From: Tausonia pullulans
Taxonomy: Eukaryota; Basidiomycota; Tremellomycetes; Cystofilobasidiales; Mrakiaceae
DNA length: 64,000 nucleotides
NCBI GenBank assembly: GCA_951802195.1
Contig: OX637630.1
Span: 248,001-312,000, forward strand
Direction of reading: 5' to 3'
Shown here: piece by piece, positions 12,301 to 24,284 of the stretch
Position numbering within the stretch: position 1 is the stretch's first letter
Layout of the letters: each line of letters begins with the position of its first letter
Program-made: the position numbers and the translations under genes
Notes under the pieces: generated by a model
Databases searched by the model: none
What the model was told of the DNA's origin: nothing
The model's input: the letters and a program-made list of their open reading frames with translations, nothing else

Positions 12301-15300
12301 GTCTCGTGCAATCGCATTGCCGACCTCGACCATGCCGGCTTTGAGGCCATCCCTGGCCTCATGTCGATCAAGGTCCAGAACAACCGTCTCTCAGCCCTCC
12401 CATCGTACTTTGGTCACCTCCGAGCGCTGAAGTACATCAACATCTCCAACAATACATTTGAGACGTTCCCGACAATTGTTTGCAGCATCAGGTCACTCGT
12501 CGACCTCGACGTGTCGTTTAACGCCATCTCGGTCCTCCCGCCGGAGATCGGCAAGCTCGTCAACCTCGAGCGGCTCGTTATCGTTGGCAACGTCATCGCG
12601 GCGCTCCCACTCACATTCGCCAATCTCCAGAACCTGCGCGAGTTTGACTGCCGGCGAAATAAGATCGTCGACTTCGCCTGTGCCTATGCCCTGCCCAAAC
12701 TCGAGGTCCTTAAGGCGGAGCGCAATGATGTCAACATCGTTGAGGCTCGCTTTGGGCCGAAGATGCGCGAGATCAACCTCTCCAACAATTCGATCACCAA
12801 GATTTCGCTTTCTTCCTTAGCCGCTGACGCGCCCTCGTATGGTCTCACCAACCTCGATCTCTCTTTCGCTAAGCTCTCCTCCATCGACGACGAGGCCCTG
12901 GCCCACTTTGTCAGCCTCACGATCCTTCGACTTGACGGGAACCAATTCACCCGACTGCCGGAGAGTACTGGTGAACTTGCCCAGCTCCGGGAGCTCCACT
13001 GCACGGACAACGCGCTCGTCGCCCTCCCAGAAAGTCTCTCGAGACTCCAGAAACTAGAGGTCATCAACGTCCACAACAACAACCTCAAGGAACTCCATCC
13101 TGGCCTTTGGTTCTGCTCGAGCCTCGAGACGTTCAACGCTAGCTCGAATCTTCTCGCGAGCTTCCCGGATCCTCCTGAGATGGGGGCGTCCGAGTCGGTC
13201 CTCGAGCTCGATGAACATGGTCGCAAGGGCTCGACGAGCTCGGGAGGTGCAGTTGCCGGCGCCAGCAAGTCGGCGCCTCCTCTCGCGCTCCGGCTCCGCG
13301 GCCTCTACCTCGCGGACAACCGGATTACGGACGACGTTTTCCATCCGATCTCGCTCCTGGTCGAGCTCCGCACGCTCAACCTCAGCTTCAATGAGATTCT
13401 CGAGATCCCGCCATGGACGCTTCGCAAAAACCGGTCACTCGTCGCTCTCTACCTTAGCGGTAACAAGCTTACCAGTCTCCCCGCCGAGGACCTCGCAACC
13501 GAGAGCCTTCGGTCGCTACGTGTCCTCCACGTCAACGGCAACAAACTCCAGTCCCTCCCCGCGGAGCTCTCGAGTATCGTCCGTCTCACGATCCTCGATG
13601 TTGGGAGCAACATTCTTAAATACAATATCAACAATTGGCGCTATGACTGGAACTGGTGAGCTGGTGCTATGCTCGGCAGCATCAATAGGATCGTCCGTCT
13701 GACTCGCTTGCTCCCCGTGTTACATCTTTTCAGGTCGAAGAACACTGACCTCCGCTACTTCAATCTCTCTGGAAATAAGAGGCTCGAGATCAAGCCGAGC
13801 GAGCGCAACCAGTACGAAAACCCGATGGCCGCCATGCCTCGATCCGACTACGTCGCCGACTTCAGTCCCCTCAACCGGCTCCGTATGCTTGGTCTCATGG
13901 ATATCACTCTTCGCATACCGCTCCCGGATGATACCGATGACCGCATCATCCGGACGACGTTTTCCGAGGTCAATCGCATGTCCTACGGCATCTCCGACAC
14001 GTTGGGCAAATACGAACATCTCCTGCTCCAGGACCTGGTCGTTCCAGCCTTCCGAGAGAAGGACAACGAGTGCCTCTTCGGAATCTTCGGTCGCGCCCAC
14101 ACGAGCACGCCCGGAGTCCTCGCGCGCGTGAAGAGCTTGGCGGCCCAGGCGTTCAAGAACGTCTTCGCCGATCAGCTCTCCAAGCTCCGCGAGGGCGAGG
14201 GCGTTCCGGACGCCATGCGCCGTGCGTTCCTCCTCGTAAACAAGTCCTGTTACGAAACGGTTGCTTTGGCACAAGAACCTGGTGGCGCTCGTAAGGGTTC
14301 TCAAGTCAGCACCCACACCATCATTGCCAACGGGAGCACCCCGTCGCCGCAGACGGCTGCTATTCTCAAGACGGGTGCCTCGGGAGTCATCGCCTACATC
14401 GTCGACAAGACCCTCTACGTCGCCAACGCGGGCCTCGCGCTCGCTGTTGTTTCCAACAAGGGCACCGCCGAGCTGCTCTCCCGCCGGCATGAGCCGTTTG
14501 ACCGCGCCGAAGCCGCTAGGATTCGCGCAGCTGAGGGCTGGATCTCGCCCAAGGGGTTACTCAACGACGATCTTGAGATGTCGCGCGGATTCGGCTTCTA
14601 CCATCTCCTCCCTTCGATCAACGCGCGGCCGGACATCCGGACATGGACCCTCACCGAATCGGACGAGTTCGTCATCCTCGCCAACAAAGAGCTCTGGGAC
14701 TTCATGTCATATCAGACCGCCGTCGACATCGCCCGCCAGGAGAAGGACGAACCGATGATGGCCGCGCAGAAGCTTCGCGACTTTGCCCTCGGCTACGGCG
14801 CGGACGGCAGCATTATGGTCATGATCATTAGCGTGAGCGATCTCTTCAAGGCCAAGGGCGTCTCTCGAACGCGACAAGTCGCCGTCGACGAAACTTCGCT
14901 TCCAGACGGACCTTACCGGCGCCTCGGTCGGCGCGGAAAGGATGACATCGGAGACCGGACGCTCGCTCGACTCGACCGCGAGATCGTGCCGCCGGTGGGA
15001 ATGGTCGCCCTCGTCTTCACCGATATCAAGAACTCGACGCCTCTCTGGGAGACCAACCGCGGAATGCAGACCGCCATCAAGATGCACAACGCGCTTCTCC
15101 GTCGACAGCTCCGCATCATCGGCGGATACGAGGTCAAGACCGAAGGCGACGCGTTTGTCGTCTCCTTCCCGTCGGTGGCGTCGGCCATGCTCTGGTGTTT
15201 TACCTGCCAGCTGCTCCTGCTCCAGGAGGAGTGGCCGCGGGAGATTATCGAGTGCGAGGACGGCAAGGAGGTCTTCAGCGACACTGGTGAGCTACTCTAC

Positions 15301-16276
15301 CGCGGTATCTGGGTTCGAATGGGAATCCACTGCGGCAACCCTGTCTGTGAGGCCGATCCTATCACCAAGCGGATGGACTACTTTGGCCCAGTCGTCAACC
15401 GCGCAGCGAGGATCTCGGGCGCCGCCGACGGTGGCCAGATCTCGGTCTCTCAGGACGTCGTCCAGGAGATACAATACATCAACGACTCGTTCGAAGGCGG
15501 CGCCGACGACGTCTCCCTCGATGGCGACGACCAGCCGATCGAACTTCAGGAGGCAACCGAGCGGCAGAACGCTCACATCGCCCAACTTCGAAAATTGGGC
15601 TTCGGCATCTCCTACCTCGGCGAGAAGACGCTCAAGGGTGAGTGAACATCTCGTGCAACATGCACGGTGGGCTTGCGCTTACCTCGATTTATCCAGGCAT
15701 CCCCGTTCCCGAAAAGATCTCGCTCATTTACCCTACGGCGCTCGCCAAGCGACTCGAGCTCAGCTCTCAGCGGGACAATATTCAGACCGCCCAGATTTTC
15801 GAACCAAAGGCCGGTATCGTCAACGTCGAGGACGTCCGCGCACTCGCGGCGATCTGCCTTCGTCTCGAGACGCTCTCTTCGTCCGGCCGTGCGGTCCGTG
15901 ACTCTGGCGACTCTGGCCCCAGCTCTCGCGCGCTCACGCAGGGGGACCAACGAATCTCGCGCTACAGCTTCCATAGCCCGGATCTCCTGCTCCCGCCGAT
16001 CGGCGTTGAGATGACGGACGAGGATCTCCTGGCGATTCTCGACTCGCGTGAGTTTGCCGCTCTGGCGCTCTTCGGTCTGCTAACGACGTTGACCTCTCCC
16101 CGTGTGCAATAGTCTCTATTCGAATCGAAAACTCCCTTTCCTCCTTATACCTCAAGCAGCTCGGTGGCTTCTCGTCGGTTCTCGCATCTTTACAACAGGG
16201 TCTTCAAATCGATAGCCGCCTGATCATGCATGCCCTCGGGCTCTTCTCCACGCTCGTTGGATCCCCGGATTCATGA
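9313..16276 (+). CDS. CYR1: Adenylate cyclase (RA, leucine-rich repeat, PP2C-like and class III cyclase domains)
   Basis: Makes cAMP for the Ras/PKA nutrient and morphogenesis pathway and is expected at membranes. The ATG at 9313 starts a roughly 750-residue Ser/Pro-rich disordered region. A Ras-association domain follows (about 11600-11970; IYKADGTYTTI, ALIQKRRLMQAGFEESD), then a long leucine-rich repeat array (12040-13650; LDVSCNRIADL, LDLSFAKLSSIDDEAL and others). Next is a PP2C-like domain (about 13850-14870; FGIFGRAHTSTPGV, LYVANAGLALAVVSNKGTA). The class III catalytic domain (about 15000-15640) has LVFTDIKNSTPLW, VKTEGDAFVVSFP and NRAARISGAADGGQISVS, retaining the metal-binding Asp, the EGD segment and the NRAAR helix. 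The C-terminal exons resemble the CAP-binding region of fungal cyclases. The product is about 2,100 residues, normal for fungal Cyr1. Introns cluster in the 5' third and near the 3' end. Confidence 0.95.
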
Positions 16277-16759
16277 AGCGTAGTCTCTCTCCTCTCTCTT
16301 GCTCCGTTGTTGAGGGGTTTCTTTTATCTATCTTCTTCCATTGATACCCCGTTCTCCTTCATTCGGCCCATCCATCGCTCCCTCCGGTGCTCTCCGTTTC
16401 TGTAGTTTTCCTCTCGCTCTCAGCGCATGTTGTTCTGATGACAGCTTATCTTTCTCCCATAACAACTTTAAATAGAATCGGTCTCTGTTCAGCATAGCAC
16501 CGCGTGAAATAAGACAGAGGGCGAATGGCATAAGGCAAAAGAGTGCACGGGCAAGGAGAGCTGTTGACGCCAGAGGGCGTTCATACAAACGTAGCCGGAG
16601 CTTGTGTCGCCCTCTGATCTCTGGCATCTGTCGACCTTCCCTCACGCCTTCAATCTGAAGCATGACATCGTGCGTGAAAGAAGAGAGGGCTATGGGCGTA
16701 CAGACACAACAAGAGGAAAGAAGACGAGGTTGAGAGGCTGCTGGCCGCCAGGAGGATGT
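16277..16759. other. Convergent 3' ends of CYR1 and NSA2
   Basis: Two genes converge here. The sequence is AT-richer than its surroundings (about 16430-16530) and has no convincing exon. It is interpreted as the two 3' untranslated regions. Confidence 0.5.
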
Positions 16760-18606
16760 TCAAACGAGCAGGACCGAGTTGATGCAGCCGTCGAGCTCAG
16801 GGTTGTTCGTAATCTGTGCGTACTTGCCCCCTGATTGATCCCAGTTGCGAATTATCAAATACAGCCCGACAAGTTGATCAAAACAGTGTGATTCGTGTGG
16901 TCAGCGAGTAACTCGAAAGGACGGAAGGTGATGGACGTTGCGCACAGACGACTTTGCCTCCAGCCGTAACGAGACCTAGCTCCGAAACGTTCACCTCAAT
17001 GACCGTACCCTTGGTCATGACGCCGAGTTGCTGTGAATGGAAGGGGGGGGGGGGGGAGGAGGGAAGTGTCAGCGATCAGGAGGTGAGACGGAGCGAGGTG
17101 GCAAAACTAACGGTGTACATCGGCGATTGCGGGTCTATTTGCGCAAGAGTCAGTATCATCCCAACCAGAGCAGAGAGATATAGAATGGCAAAACCCACTC
17201 TTCTTGACAGCCAAAATCGGAAGTTGGAAGGTAGCCTTGAGGTCGGCTGAGAAGAAGAGCCGCGGCGCAGCGCGCGGGCGGTTCAGCTCGTGCCTCCTGC
17301 ACGCGCCAGGCCACCCCCGAACGACGCGTCAAGACTCACGATGGGTGACGTTGGCCTTCTTGTACCGAAGGGCCATGGGCCGAACGAACCGCTCCATCTT
17401 TACGGGCTTGCGGGTGAAGCCCTCTCCGACGAACGTCGCCTTCGAGACCATTCGCTTCCACGATTTGGACTTGGACTTGCCCGACTTGAGAACCTTGAAC
17501 ATCTCATCCTCGGCGATTCCGCGGACCTTGGGAAGAGGAACTGAGTACTTGGCAGCCCGGTCTTTCCGGCGCTCCTTGACAGCAGAAGAAAGCGACTTCG
17601 CATCCTGTAAGACCGCGACAGCGAGCACGCAGCCGTGGGTCAGTCCCGCTCCTAACTAATTCAAGGGCAACTCTTGTCCGTCGGGCAAGTCCAAGTGCCA
17701 ACGCAAGGCGAGGCTGATGTCTGCTCCAACTAAAAGAGCAAGTCTCGGCCGCTGGCACGATACAACACACACCTTCTGGCCCTCGCGGTCGAGAAGGTAG
17801 GTCGGGAGAGCTCCTTCGGGGACGGCACCGTCGTCCTTTTGCTTGACGTTCCGTTCGTCGTGCGCCTTGAGCGTCTTCTTAAGCTGGACCTTCTCCGAGT
17901 GACGTTTGGCATGATGAAGCTTGGCCTTGAGACCGAAGAGCTTCTGGGTATACGCCGAGTTCTTGTGCGACTGACGAGCCTCCCTCTTACGGCTATAAGG
18001 CGGGATAAAAAGCACAACTCTCAGCAGGCGTACCAGAAAGACTTGTCGCAAGCCTCATTAGAGTCATGCCTCTCGAAGGAGGCGACCACGGTCATGCGAA
18101 GGAATAGACCAAGATGAAGCTCTCTCGCGACGCCTTCGCCCGGACCTCCTTCGCGAGGGCGTCCGATACGCAAGGAAGATAGAACTTACGTCCGCTCTTC
18201 ATGCTGCATAGTGGGGCGATATCAAGAGACAGGACGTAAGTACAGCGATCCCAAGGATGAGCGAGTAAGCCAAGAGGAAGGCGACGCACGTCCATCTGGC
18301 GACCATGTCTGAGGTACGGGCGAAGGACAGGAGAGCGCGGATCAGTATGAAACGCACGAGCGATGTAACGACTGTGGCCAAGTTGAGACTGACCGCTTGA
18401 TAGACTCCTCGATGTATTCGTTCTATAGGGGCACAGGGCACACGTGTCGAGAGCGTCAGTGGCGAGGACGCGCCGGATGAAGAACCCCTTCGATAGGTGG
18501 ACAAAACGGACCTGAGGCTGTAGTTTGGAAGCGATAGCGAGGTCAAGTTCAGCCTGGAATGACAGCACGGAAAGAAGTCGCACGTCGCCTCTGGAATGCT
18601 TACCAT
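16760..18606 (-). CDS. NSA2: Ribosome biogenesis factor Nsa2 (60S precursor)
   Basis: Nucleolar protein needed for late nuclear maturation of the 60S subunit. Coding exons on the minus strand are ATG (18604-18606), CCTCAG (18512-18517), 18394-18422, 18290-18308, 18190-18203, 17773-17992, then a block from 17604 to about 17340 and several more down to the stop at 16760-16762. Joined, they read [35 protein letters not shown] and so on. They continue through [89 protein letters not shown] and [19 protein letters not shown] to the terminal LLV. This follows the highly conserved Nsa2 family end to end. The first 24 residues come from exons of 3, 6, 29, 19 and 14 coding bases. One intron holds a run of 14 G (17043-17056). 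The neighbouring minus-strand genes are functionally unrelated. Confidence 0.95.
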
Positions 18607-18842
18607 ATTAGATCAGACGGAGCGAAGGGTAGAGGAGGAAGGAGAGGGAAGGGGGAGGTGGAGGAGGAGGGGGAAGTGCGAATTCTCGCTGAGGCGGCTG
18701 GGGCCGGATGGCCCGCATGGCCCTTCGCTGGAGGCGGCCGGATCTCGACGCGTCCTCGTCGCACAGGCAAGACTACCATTTGCATGCCTGCTCTTTGGAT
18801 AGGCAGTACAAGGCACATTCCATTGATTATTGAGTATACCAT

Positions 18843-19984
18843 TCACCATTTCACCGTGTCTCCGCGCCAGTCGCGGAAGCTGCCGCTATCTGCGCGCTTC
18901 AAGCCAGCAATGACTTCCATCATCTTCTCAACCGACTCCTCGACCTCGAAGAGGCCCTCCTTGGGTATTGCTGGCTTAGATTGAGGTACAAAACGCTGAG
19001 AGAATGCCGTCTTGGTCGTCCCCGGGTGATAGCTGAGGGCAATAGCTGACGAAGATTTGTGTACCAGCTGAAACAGTATAGAAGGCCGTCGTTGCTGGTT
19101 AGCTAAAAGATCCTTCCGAACAAGAAGAGATTAGCTTAACGGAGACGTACCTCGTGTGAGAGTGTTCGGATGACCTGGTTGAGAGCTGCCTTTGAGCTGA
19201 GCTTGCAAAATGAATGTGGTCGTTGATTATCAGTCTTCCGCCTCCTGTGCTTCCTTGCGCAGTCACAAAGATCGGATGCATTCAAGACTGACGACCGGTA
19301 CGAATACCATCTGGGTGTCGATGAGATAAGTAGGATCAGCCGCGAGCGCAGATGGGCTTGCTTAGGGAAAGCACGCTCGGACTGACCCTCCCATCCGGTT
19401 GTCACTGATGGACCCCACGCGAGCACTGATGCTCAAGCAAAGACTGAGGTCACTAGCTATGATATTTTTGGCCGGGTCGTTCTCGAAGCTCTTCAGGAAG
19501 GATGCAAGTTGCCGGGTCGTAGGCATCAACGGCACAAAGTGCTTGTACACCAGCAGATGGCTGAGAGTGTTGAGCTGGAAGGAGCGCATCGAGTCGACGG
19601 GGTCGATCTGGGCGAGAGACTTTTCCGGGTAAAGCTGGGCCGTTCGACAGACATAAAGTCAAGACAGAATGAGGCTGAGTCGGGAGCGCAGGAACGTACA
19701 ATGCCCGAAGAGCAGATGATAGCCCGTACCTGGCCCTTGCCCCATCTCGATTCGACCTCCTTCCGGGCCTTCTCCAGGTCTCCGTCTGCGTCGCCAAAGC
19801 CGTCGACGGAGAGGACGGTGAGCCGGGAGTCGACCTTGCCGGTGAGACAGCGGATCGCTTCCTCGGTCTGAACGCGCGGGCGAGAGGAGAGGGCGACGAC
19901 ATCGAGAGCTGTGCATCGAAGAAGCTTGGCGGCGAGGTGGGCGCCAATCCCGGAGGAGGAGCCCGAAAGGATGGCGACAGACAT
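18843..19984 (-). CDS. Short-chain dehydrogenase/reductase (SDR), classical type
   Basis: NAD(P)-dependent oxidoreductase of unknown substrate. The ATG at 19984 gives MSVAILSGSSSGIGAHLA, a Rossmann TGxxxGIG-like cofactor loop with Thr replaced by Ser. Later exons give FQLNTLSHLLVYKHFVPLM (the central N of the SDR tetrad), NIIASDLSLCLSISARVG (catalytic Ser region), WYSYRSSKAALNQVIRTLS (YxxxK catalytic pair) and YHPGTTKTAFSQRF (the PG-T motif after the active site). The C-terminus is RDWRGDTVKW. At least five exons are needed, and the product is about 290 residues, normal for the family. Its closest kin are probably C-factor/sepiapterin-reductase-like fungal SDRs, but that is inference. A decayed SDR lies 2.3 kb away on the same strand. 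Confidence 0.85.
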
Positions 19985-20491
19985 GGCAGGACTCGGGCCA
20001 GGATAGGAGTGGTGGTTGACATTTGGATGCAACAATGATCGGGAGACGGCGCTCTTGATCGATCTTGAGCGAGCTCGTGGCCGCCATGACGCGCTGTCGG
20101 CCTTCCCCAGCCGTCTCTTTCTCCTCTCCTTTCTCTCGATAACCATCTCCGGTGAATTCATCAGCTTAACTCACACCAAACTTTGTTTTTCCCTAATTCG
20201 CGCAGAGCCACGTCAACAGGACATCGAGCAAGAATGGCTGCGATGGCTAGAATTCCCACTGCGTTATGAAAAGTGCTCCTGGAAGCTGATTGAGCCTCAC
20301 CACTGCTCCGTCAACCAGCGGTCTGCGTGATGAAGGGGAAAGCGAAAGATTTTCTAAACGGCTCGGCGACAATGAGGCCACAATAAAATACACAGTCCAG
20401 TTTATCATCCCAGCATGAAGAGAAAGCCGCCAAACTGCGAAGCGGACGTTGAGGAGTATCAGAAGGCCAGGGACAAAACAAGAGACCCTAC
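19985..20491. other. Intergenic region between the SDR gene and the THO1-like gene
   Basis: It lies upstream of the minus-strand SDR and downstream of the THO1-like stop. An AT-rich block (about 20360-20420) probably holds the THO1-like polyadenylation region. No exon is supported. Confidence 0.45.
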
Positions 20492-21890
20492 CTAGACCTT
20501 GGCCTTCTTCTCCACCTGGAGAGAGGAAGAGCAGACATTTGCGGCTCAGTGGCATCCGGGGAAGGATTAGGCCTCGAGGACGAGAGCAAGAGAGAGAGAG
20601 CACCCACCGGCGGCTGCACGGGCCCAAACTTCTCCAGCCGCTTGCGCTTCTTCTCCTCCTCCTCGGCGAGCTTGGCGGGGTCGACGACCTTCTTCGGCTC
20701 AACCGCGACGGCGGCAGCGGAGGGAGCTGGGGTGGTAGAAGCTGTTGACGACGCGGACGAGGACGCCTTCGGGGTTATGGCGGTCTTGGCCGTGGTAGAG
20801 ACGGAAGGGAGGCGAGGTCGGGGAGGAGCGATAGATGCCTTCTCGACGTACGGCTAGGGTAGTAGAAGTCCAGTTGATGGGAGAAGTGAGCCAGACTGAA
20901 AGGCTTCTCGAGAGTGAGCGGGTTCGCTCACGATTCCAAAGCGGGCAGCCCGAGCCTTCTGCCTCGCTATTTCAACCTCGGTCGTCTTGACCTTCTCATC
21001 TGTTGGAGCAGGAGCGTGGTCCGACGATGACGCGCTCGCGACCGAAGCAGGGGTAGAGGGAGTAGCAACAAAGGCCGGGACGGTCGGCACAGGAGGCCCA
21101 GTCGTGGCTGCCTGGGTGGGCGCGTCGGACTGGAGAAAGTTGGACGTCAGCTGGCCGCCAATCAATCAGATGTATTCAAGAGACTGAATTAAAGCTCTCG
21201 ACAGACCTTGACAGTCTCAGCGACGGCCGCCGGGGTAGCGTTGTTGAAAGACGCCAGGGCAGGCGCGTCGGTGGCAGCGTGCTCAGCCGTGCTCTCGGTG
21301 TTCCAGTCGAAGTCTGCCGGGGCAGCGAGCTGATGGGAAGAGTCAAGGCCCGGGATGGAGAGCAAGAAGAATATGTGAATGGTAGGCAGGCAAGTGTGAG
21401 CGCGTCAGGATCTCGAAGACATTCGCGACACGTCTTTCCCAAGCAAGAAACCGTTGCAAACATCCCTTACTCTGCTGAGACAAGACACCCAAACCAAGCC
21501 AAGGTCTGATTGGACGCTTGTCGGCAGTCTTTGGGTAGCGTTGCATCTTGCAAACACGAAAGGTTCGCCGTCGGACGCGACTCGCGCAAGGCGTTGAGTC
21601 GAACGGAGCTCTCGCCTCCCTCCTCCCAGCCGCATCTGCGTGACGTCCACAACCAAAGAGCAGACTCACAAGAGGGTCTTCCTCATCAGCAGCCCCTCCG
21701 GCATCCTTGGAGAGCAGACGCGAGATGAGCTCCTCCTTCTTGCCGGTCGTCTGAAGGCCGGCCTTAGTGAGCAGGTCCTTGAGTTCGGTGACCTTCATGG
21801 CTTTGCTGCAAATGAAGTGAATGGGCCGACCGTTCAGTCTCTTGGAGGAGATGTTCGAATGGCGAGGACGCACTATTGAGCTTCAGACAT
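20492..21890 (-). CDS. THO1: SAP-domain nuclear protein, Tho1/SARNP-like
   Basis: Small chromatin/RNA-binding protein linked to mRNP assembly and export. The first coding exon (17 nt from ATG 21890) gives MSEAQ and splices to YKAMKVTELKDLLTKAGLQ, then TTGKKEELISRLLSKDAGG. This is a SAP domain at residues about 8-42, starting near the N-terminus as in yeast Tho1. A low-complexity Ala/Ser/Pro middle follows. Two basic motifs, QKARAARFGI and EEKKRKRLEKFGPVQ, match the RxxRFG-type repeats typical of Tho1/SARNP. The last exon is only VEKKAKV before TAG at 20492-20494. Length is about 250 residues. Four or more introns are visible. Confidence 0.8.
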
Positions 21891-22319
21891 AATGACTTGG
21901 CGGCAGATGGCGGATGAGGCGAGATGATGATGGTCGTTTGAGTGAGGAACTAACTCTCCTCGCGCGCTCTCTCTCAGCGCATCGCTCCCTAGTCGCCCAG
22001 AACAATCCGAAGCCGCCGACCATTTGTAACTCGCGCCAGATCTCTGACGTGTGTCCTCCCTCCTCTTGAGTCCTGCTCATCCCAGAGCCTGATCGAGCTC
22101 GCATCACGCCTCACCTCTTTGAAACAAAAGTCCATACCTTCCCTCGCGCTTTCGTTGCCCCGCTCATTCATGCGCGATCCCTGCGGGAACGGCGAAATGT
22201 TACTCTTGATTTTTGCAGCCTCCTAGTGTCCTGCTAAGAGAGCAGCTTGTACAAAAAAAAATTGGGCACAACACTCTCAATATTACTCAAACGGCGATCT
22301 ATTCGGGGTCTGCAAATCA
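21891..22319. other. Intergenic region upstream of the THO1-like gene
   Basis: Promoter and leader of the minus-strand THO1-like gene; CT/GA-rich, without a supported exon. The short open frames here have no conserved content. Confidence 0.4.
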
Positions 22320-23480
22320 CTACTGCATTCGCTCATCCCGCCAAAGCTCGCCAGTCTTGCCGTCAACATCGCTTATGGCGAGCCAGATAAGCGCCTTGAC
22401 GCCCTGCCCTGCTCGCCACCCATCCGAGTGTACGTGGACGCCATCTGTCGGGGAAGTGGCGAGTCAATATGAACTCTCAAGTGAGGAGCGTTCAGTTTGA
22501 TCTCATATCCGTCTTGACGTGTCTGACAAAGAGACAAGGAGACAAACTTCAGCAGTCACTCGCGGGGGTCAGGGGGACACGCGAAGTAAAGACTCACAGT
22601 CGGGGTAACAACAACAGGTCAGAGCAACCTCCAGGAACCCGCGCACAATCAGTTTCAAATCCGTAGTGAGCTCAAGCTTCGAGAACTCGTATTCCGAAGG
22701 GCTCATCCAGCCCTCCTCCGTCCAAGGTACATCCTCTACCGCGCGCTCGAAGTTCCTGTTTGAGCTCCTCTTTGATCAGATCGGGCTTAGTGAACCGAGC
22801 TCTAAGCGCCGAGCGACCGGCCGTACTGGTGACGGTCACGGTTCGAGGCTGCTTGGCCTTGCGAAGGAGCGGAGAAGCTACCTGATAACCCGCTCCGTGC
22901 CACTGCTCCGAGCGTCGTCAGCAAATGGAAGCGAGAGGTAAATTGATGTTGGACGCTGAGACTCACCAATAATTGACGGACAAAGCCTTCGGAACAATTA
23001 CAAAAGGGGACAGATCAGAAAGATCGCCGATACGGTCAAATATTTCGGACAGGGTGAGACATGCAACGAATCTTGACGGCATCGATATCCTGCACAGGAG
23101 AAAGGTAGTTTCAGCTCGAGCAGTCGCATGTTTGTTTCAATCATCCGAACAGGGACGCAAAAAATTGTGCCCGCTGATTGTAATGCCAAAGTGGTTAAGA
23201 AGCACGTCTGCATCCCTCGGCAGTGTTACCCAGCGAGCGTCAACGCATGCAGAGATAGATCTTGAGATGAGGGTTTGGGGGGAGGGAGCCCGAAGCAGCC
23301 GGGCGACTGTTTGATGAGATGCCTGGGAACATGATATAATTCAAAGTAATGAGGCGATGAAGCGAAGCAAACGAGACCAAACAGCAGTGACGAGGGCGAC
23401 ACTCGCCTTGAGAGGTCAAAGACGCTGGTTCGCCCAGCTCATCCTCGTTGGCGCCGGTGACAATGGTGATCTTGAGTGAA
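22320..23480 (-). pseudogene. Decayed carbonyl-reductase-type SDR
   Basis: Minus-strand remnants of an SDR occur in family order. ITIVTGAN (about 23450) resembles the cofactor loop but is followed by EDELG instead of xGIG. TVARLLRAPSPQTLI (about 23290) resembles the helix and strand after that loop. LLRKAKQPRTVTVTSTAGR (about 22850) matches the catalytic-Ser strand. FERAVEDVPWTEEGW then SEYEFSKLELTT (about 22690-22740) resembles the YxxxK region of carbonyl reductases. VKTDM (about 22530) and DGVHVHSDGWRAGQGVKALI then WLA (about 22400) match the C-terminal part, ending GELWRDERMQ at TAG 22320. A one-base frame change separates RARFTKPDLIKEELKQE from FERAVED, the glycine loop is not intact, and no good start ATG or clean splice sites join the 5' pieces. 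It may instead be an active gene with unrecognised introns, but pseudogene is the better reading. Confidence 0.6.
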
Positions 23481-24284
23481 ATGGTAGATGCGTTGGGACG
23501 AATAGATGGCTGGATGGTTGTTCAAGGAATCTCATCAAGAAGGGGCGTTTCATGTTCAGGTCAGAAGTCAGCGAGAAGAGACGGTGGCACTTATTAAAGG
23601 TGATGACGGATTTCAATTGGTGACTTGACCACCTCGAGACGTCTGTCAGATCAGTGGGTCTCTCGACTTGGCTGGCTGGGGCCGGGGGTCCGCTGTCGGT
23701 CCTACGTGTATAGCGTGTATAGCGCGTTCATCTGCAGGAGCGCACGATGTCATCTGCCGTGTCCTAGCCACACGTTCATTAGCCTCTGCCAAACATCCGA
23801 ACGCCACTCGCAAAGTGCGCTCAAAGAAGGTGCGCATAACACAAGGCTTGAGCTTCAGCCTCAGCCTAAGCGACGGTCGGACCAGGGCGGTGGTCAGGCT
23901 CGGGCGACGGTCGGACTTGAGCGGTGGTCGGCGCTCGGCCGGACGGGGGAGCGGACTGTCTTCTTGCATCTTCGACGAGAACTAAGAAGGAAACCTCCGG
24001 CCTATTCTTCCACACTCTGGCTTGTCTAAAGCGCCGGAGCGGGTTAAGTAACTCCTTAATGCCCTCTCTTTGTCGCCAAACAACTACCATCGTAGCCACG
24101 GGACTGCATCGCCCACCGCCGCCCCCATCCACTTCATAGCCCACAGACCCAGCGTGCAGTGTCTGTCGCTATCGTCAAAGAGGTGAGCTACTTTCTTCAC
24201 GAGACCTGAGCGACAAGCTGCATCGGCTGACTAGATTGCTCAATCTTCTCAGCCTCTTCTTCGACTTCCTTCCCATTCTTGTCC
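23481..24284. other. Intergenic region
   Basis: No supported gene. Around 23700-23730 there is a short direct repeat of GTGTATAGC. The segment 23860-23945 has a repeated GGTCGGAC/GGTCAGGC-like motif. A pyrimidine-rich stretch (24000-24130) precedes the small plus-strand ORF at 24285 and may be its promoter. Confidence 0.4.
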
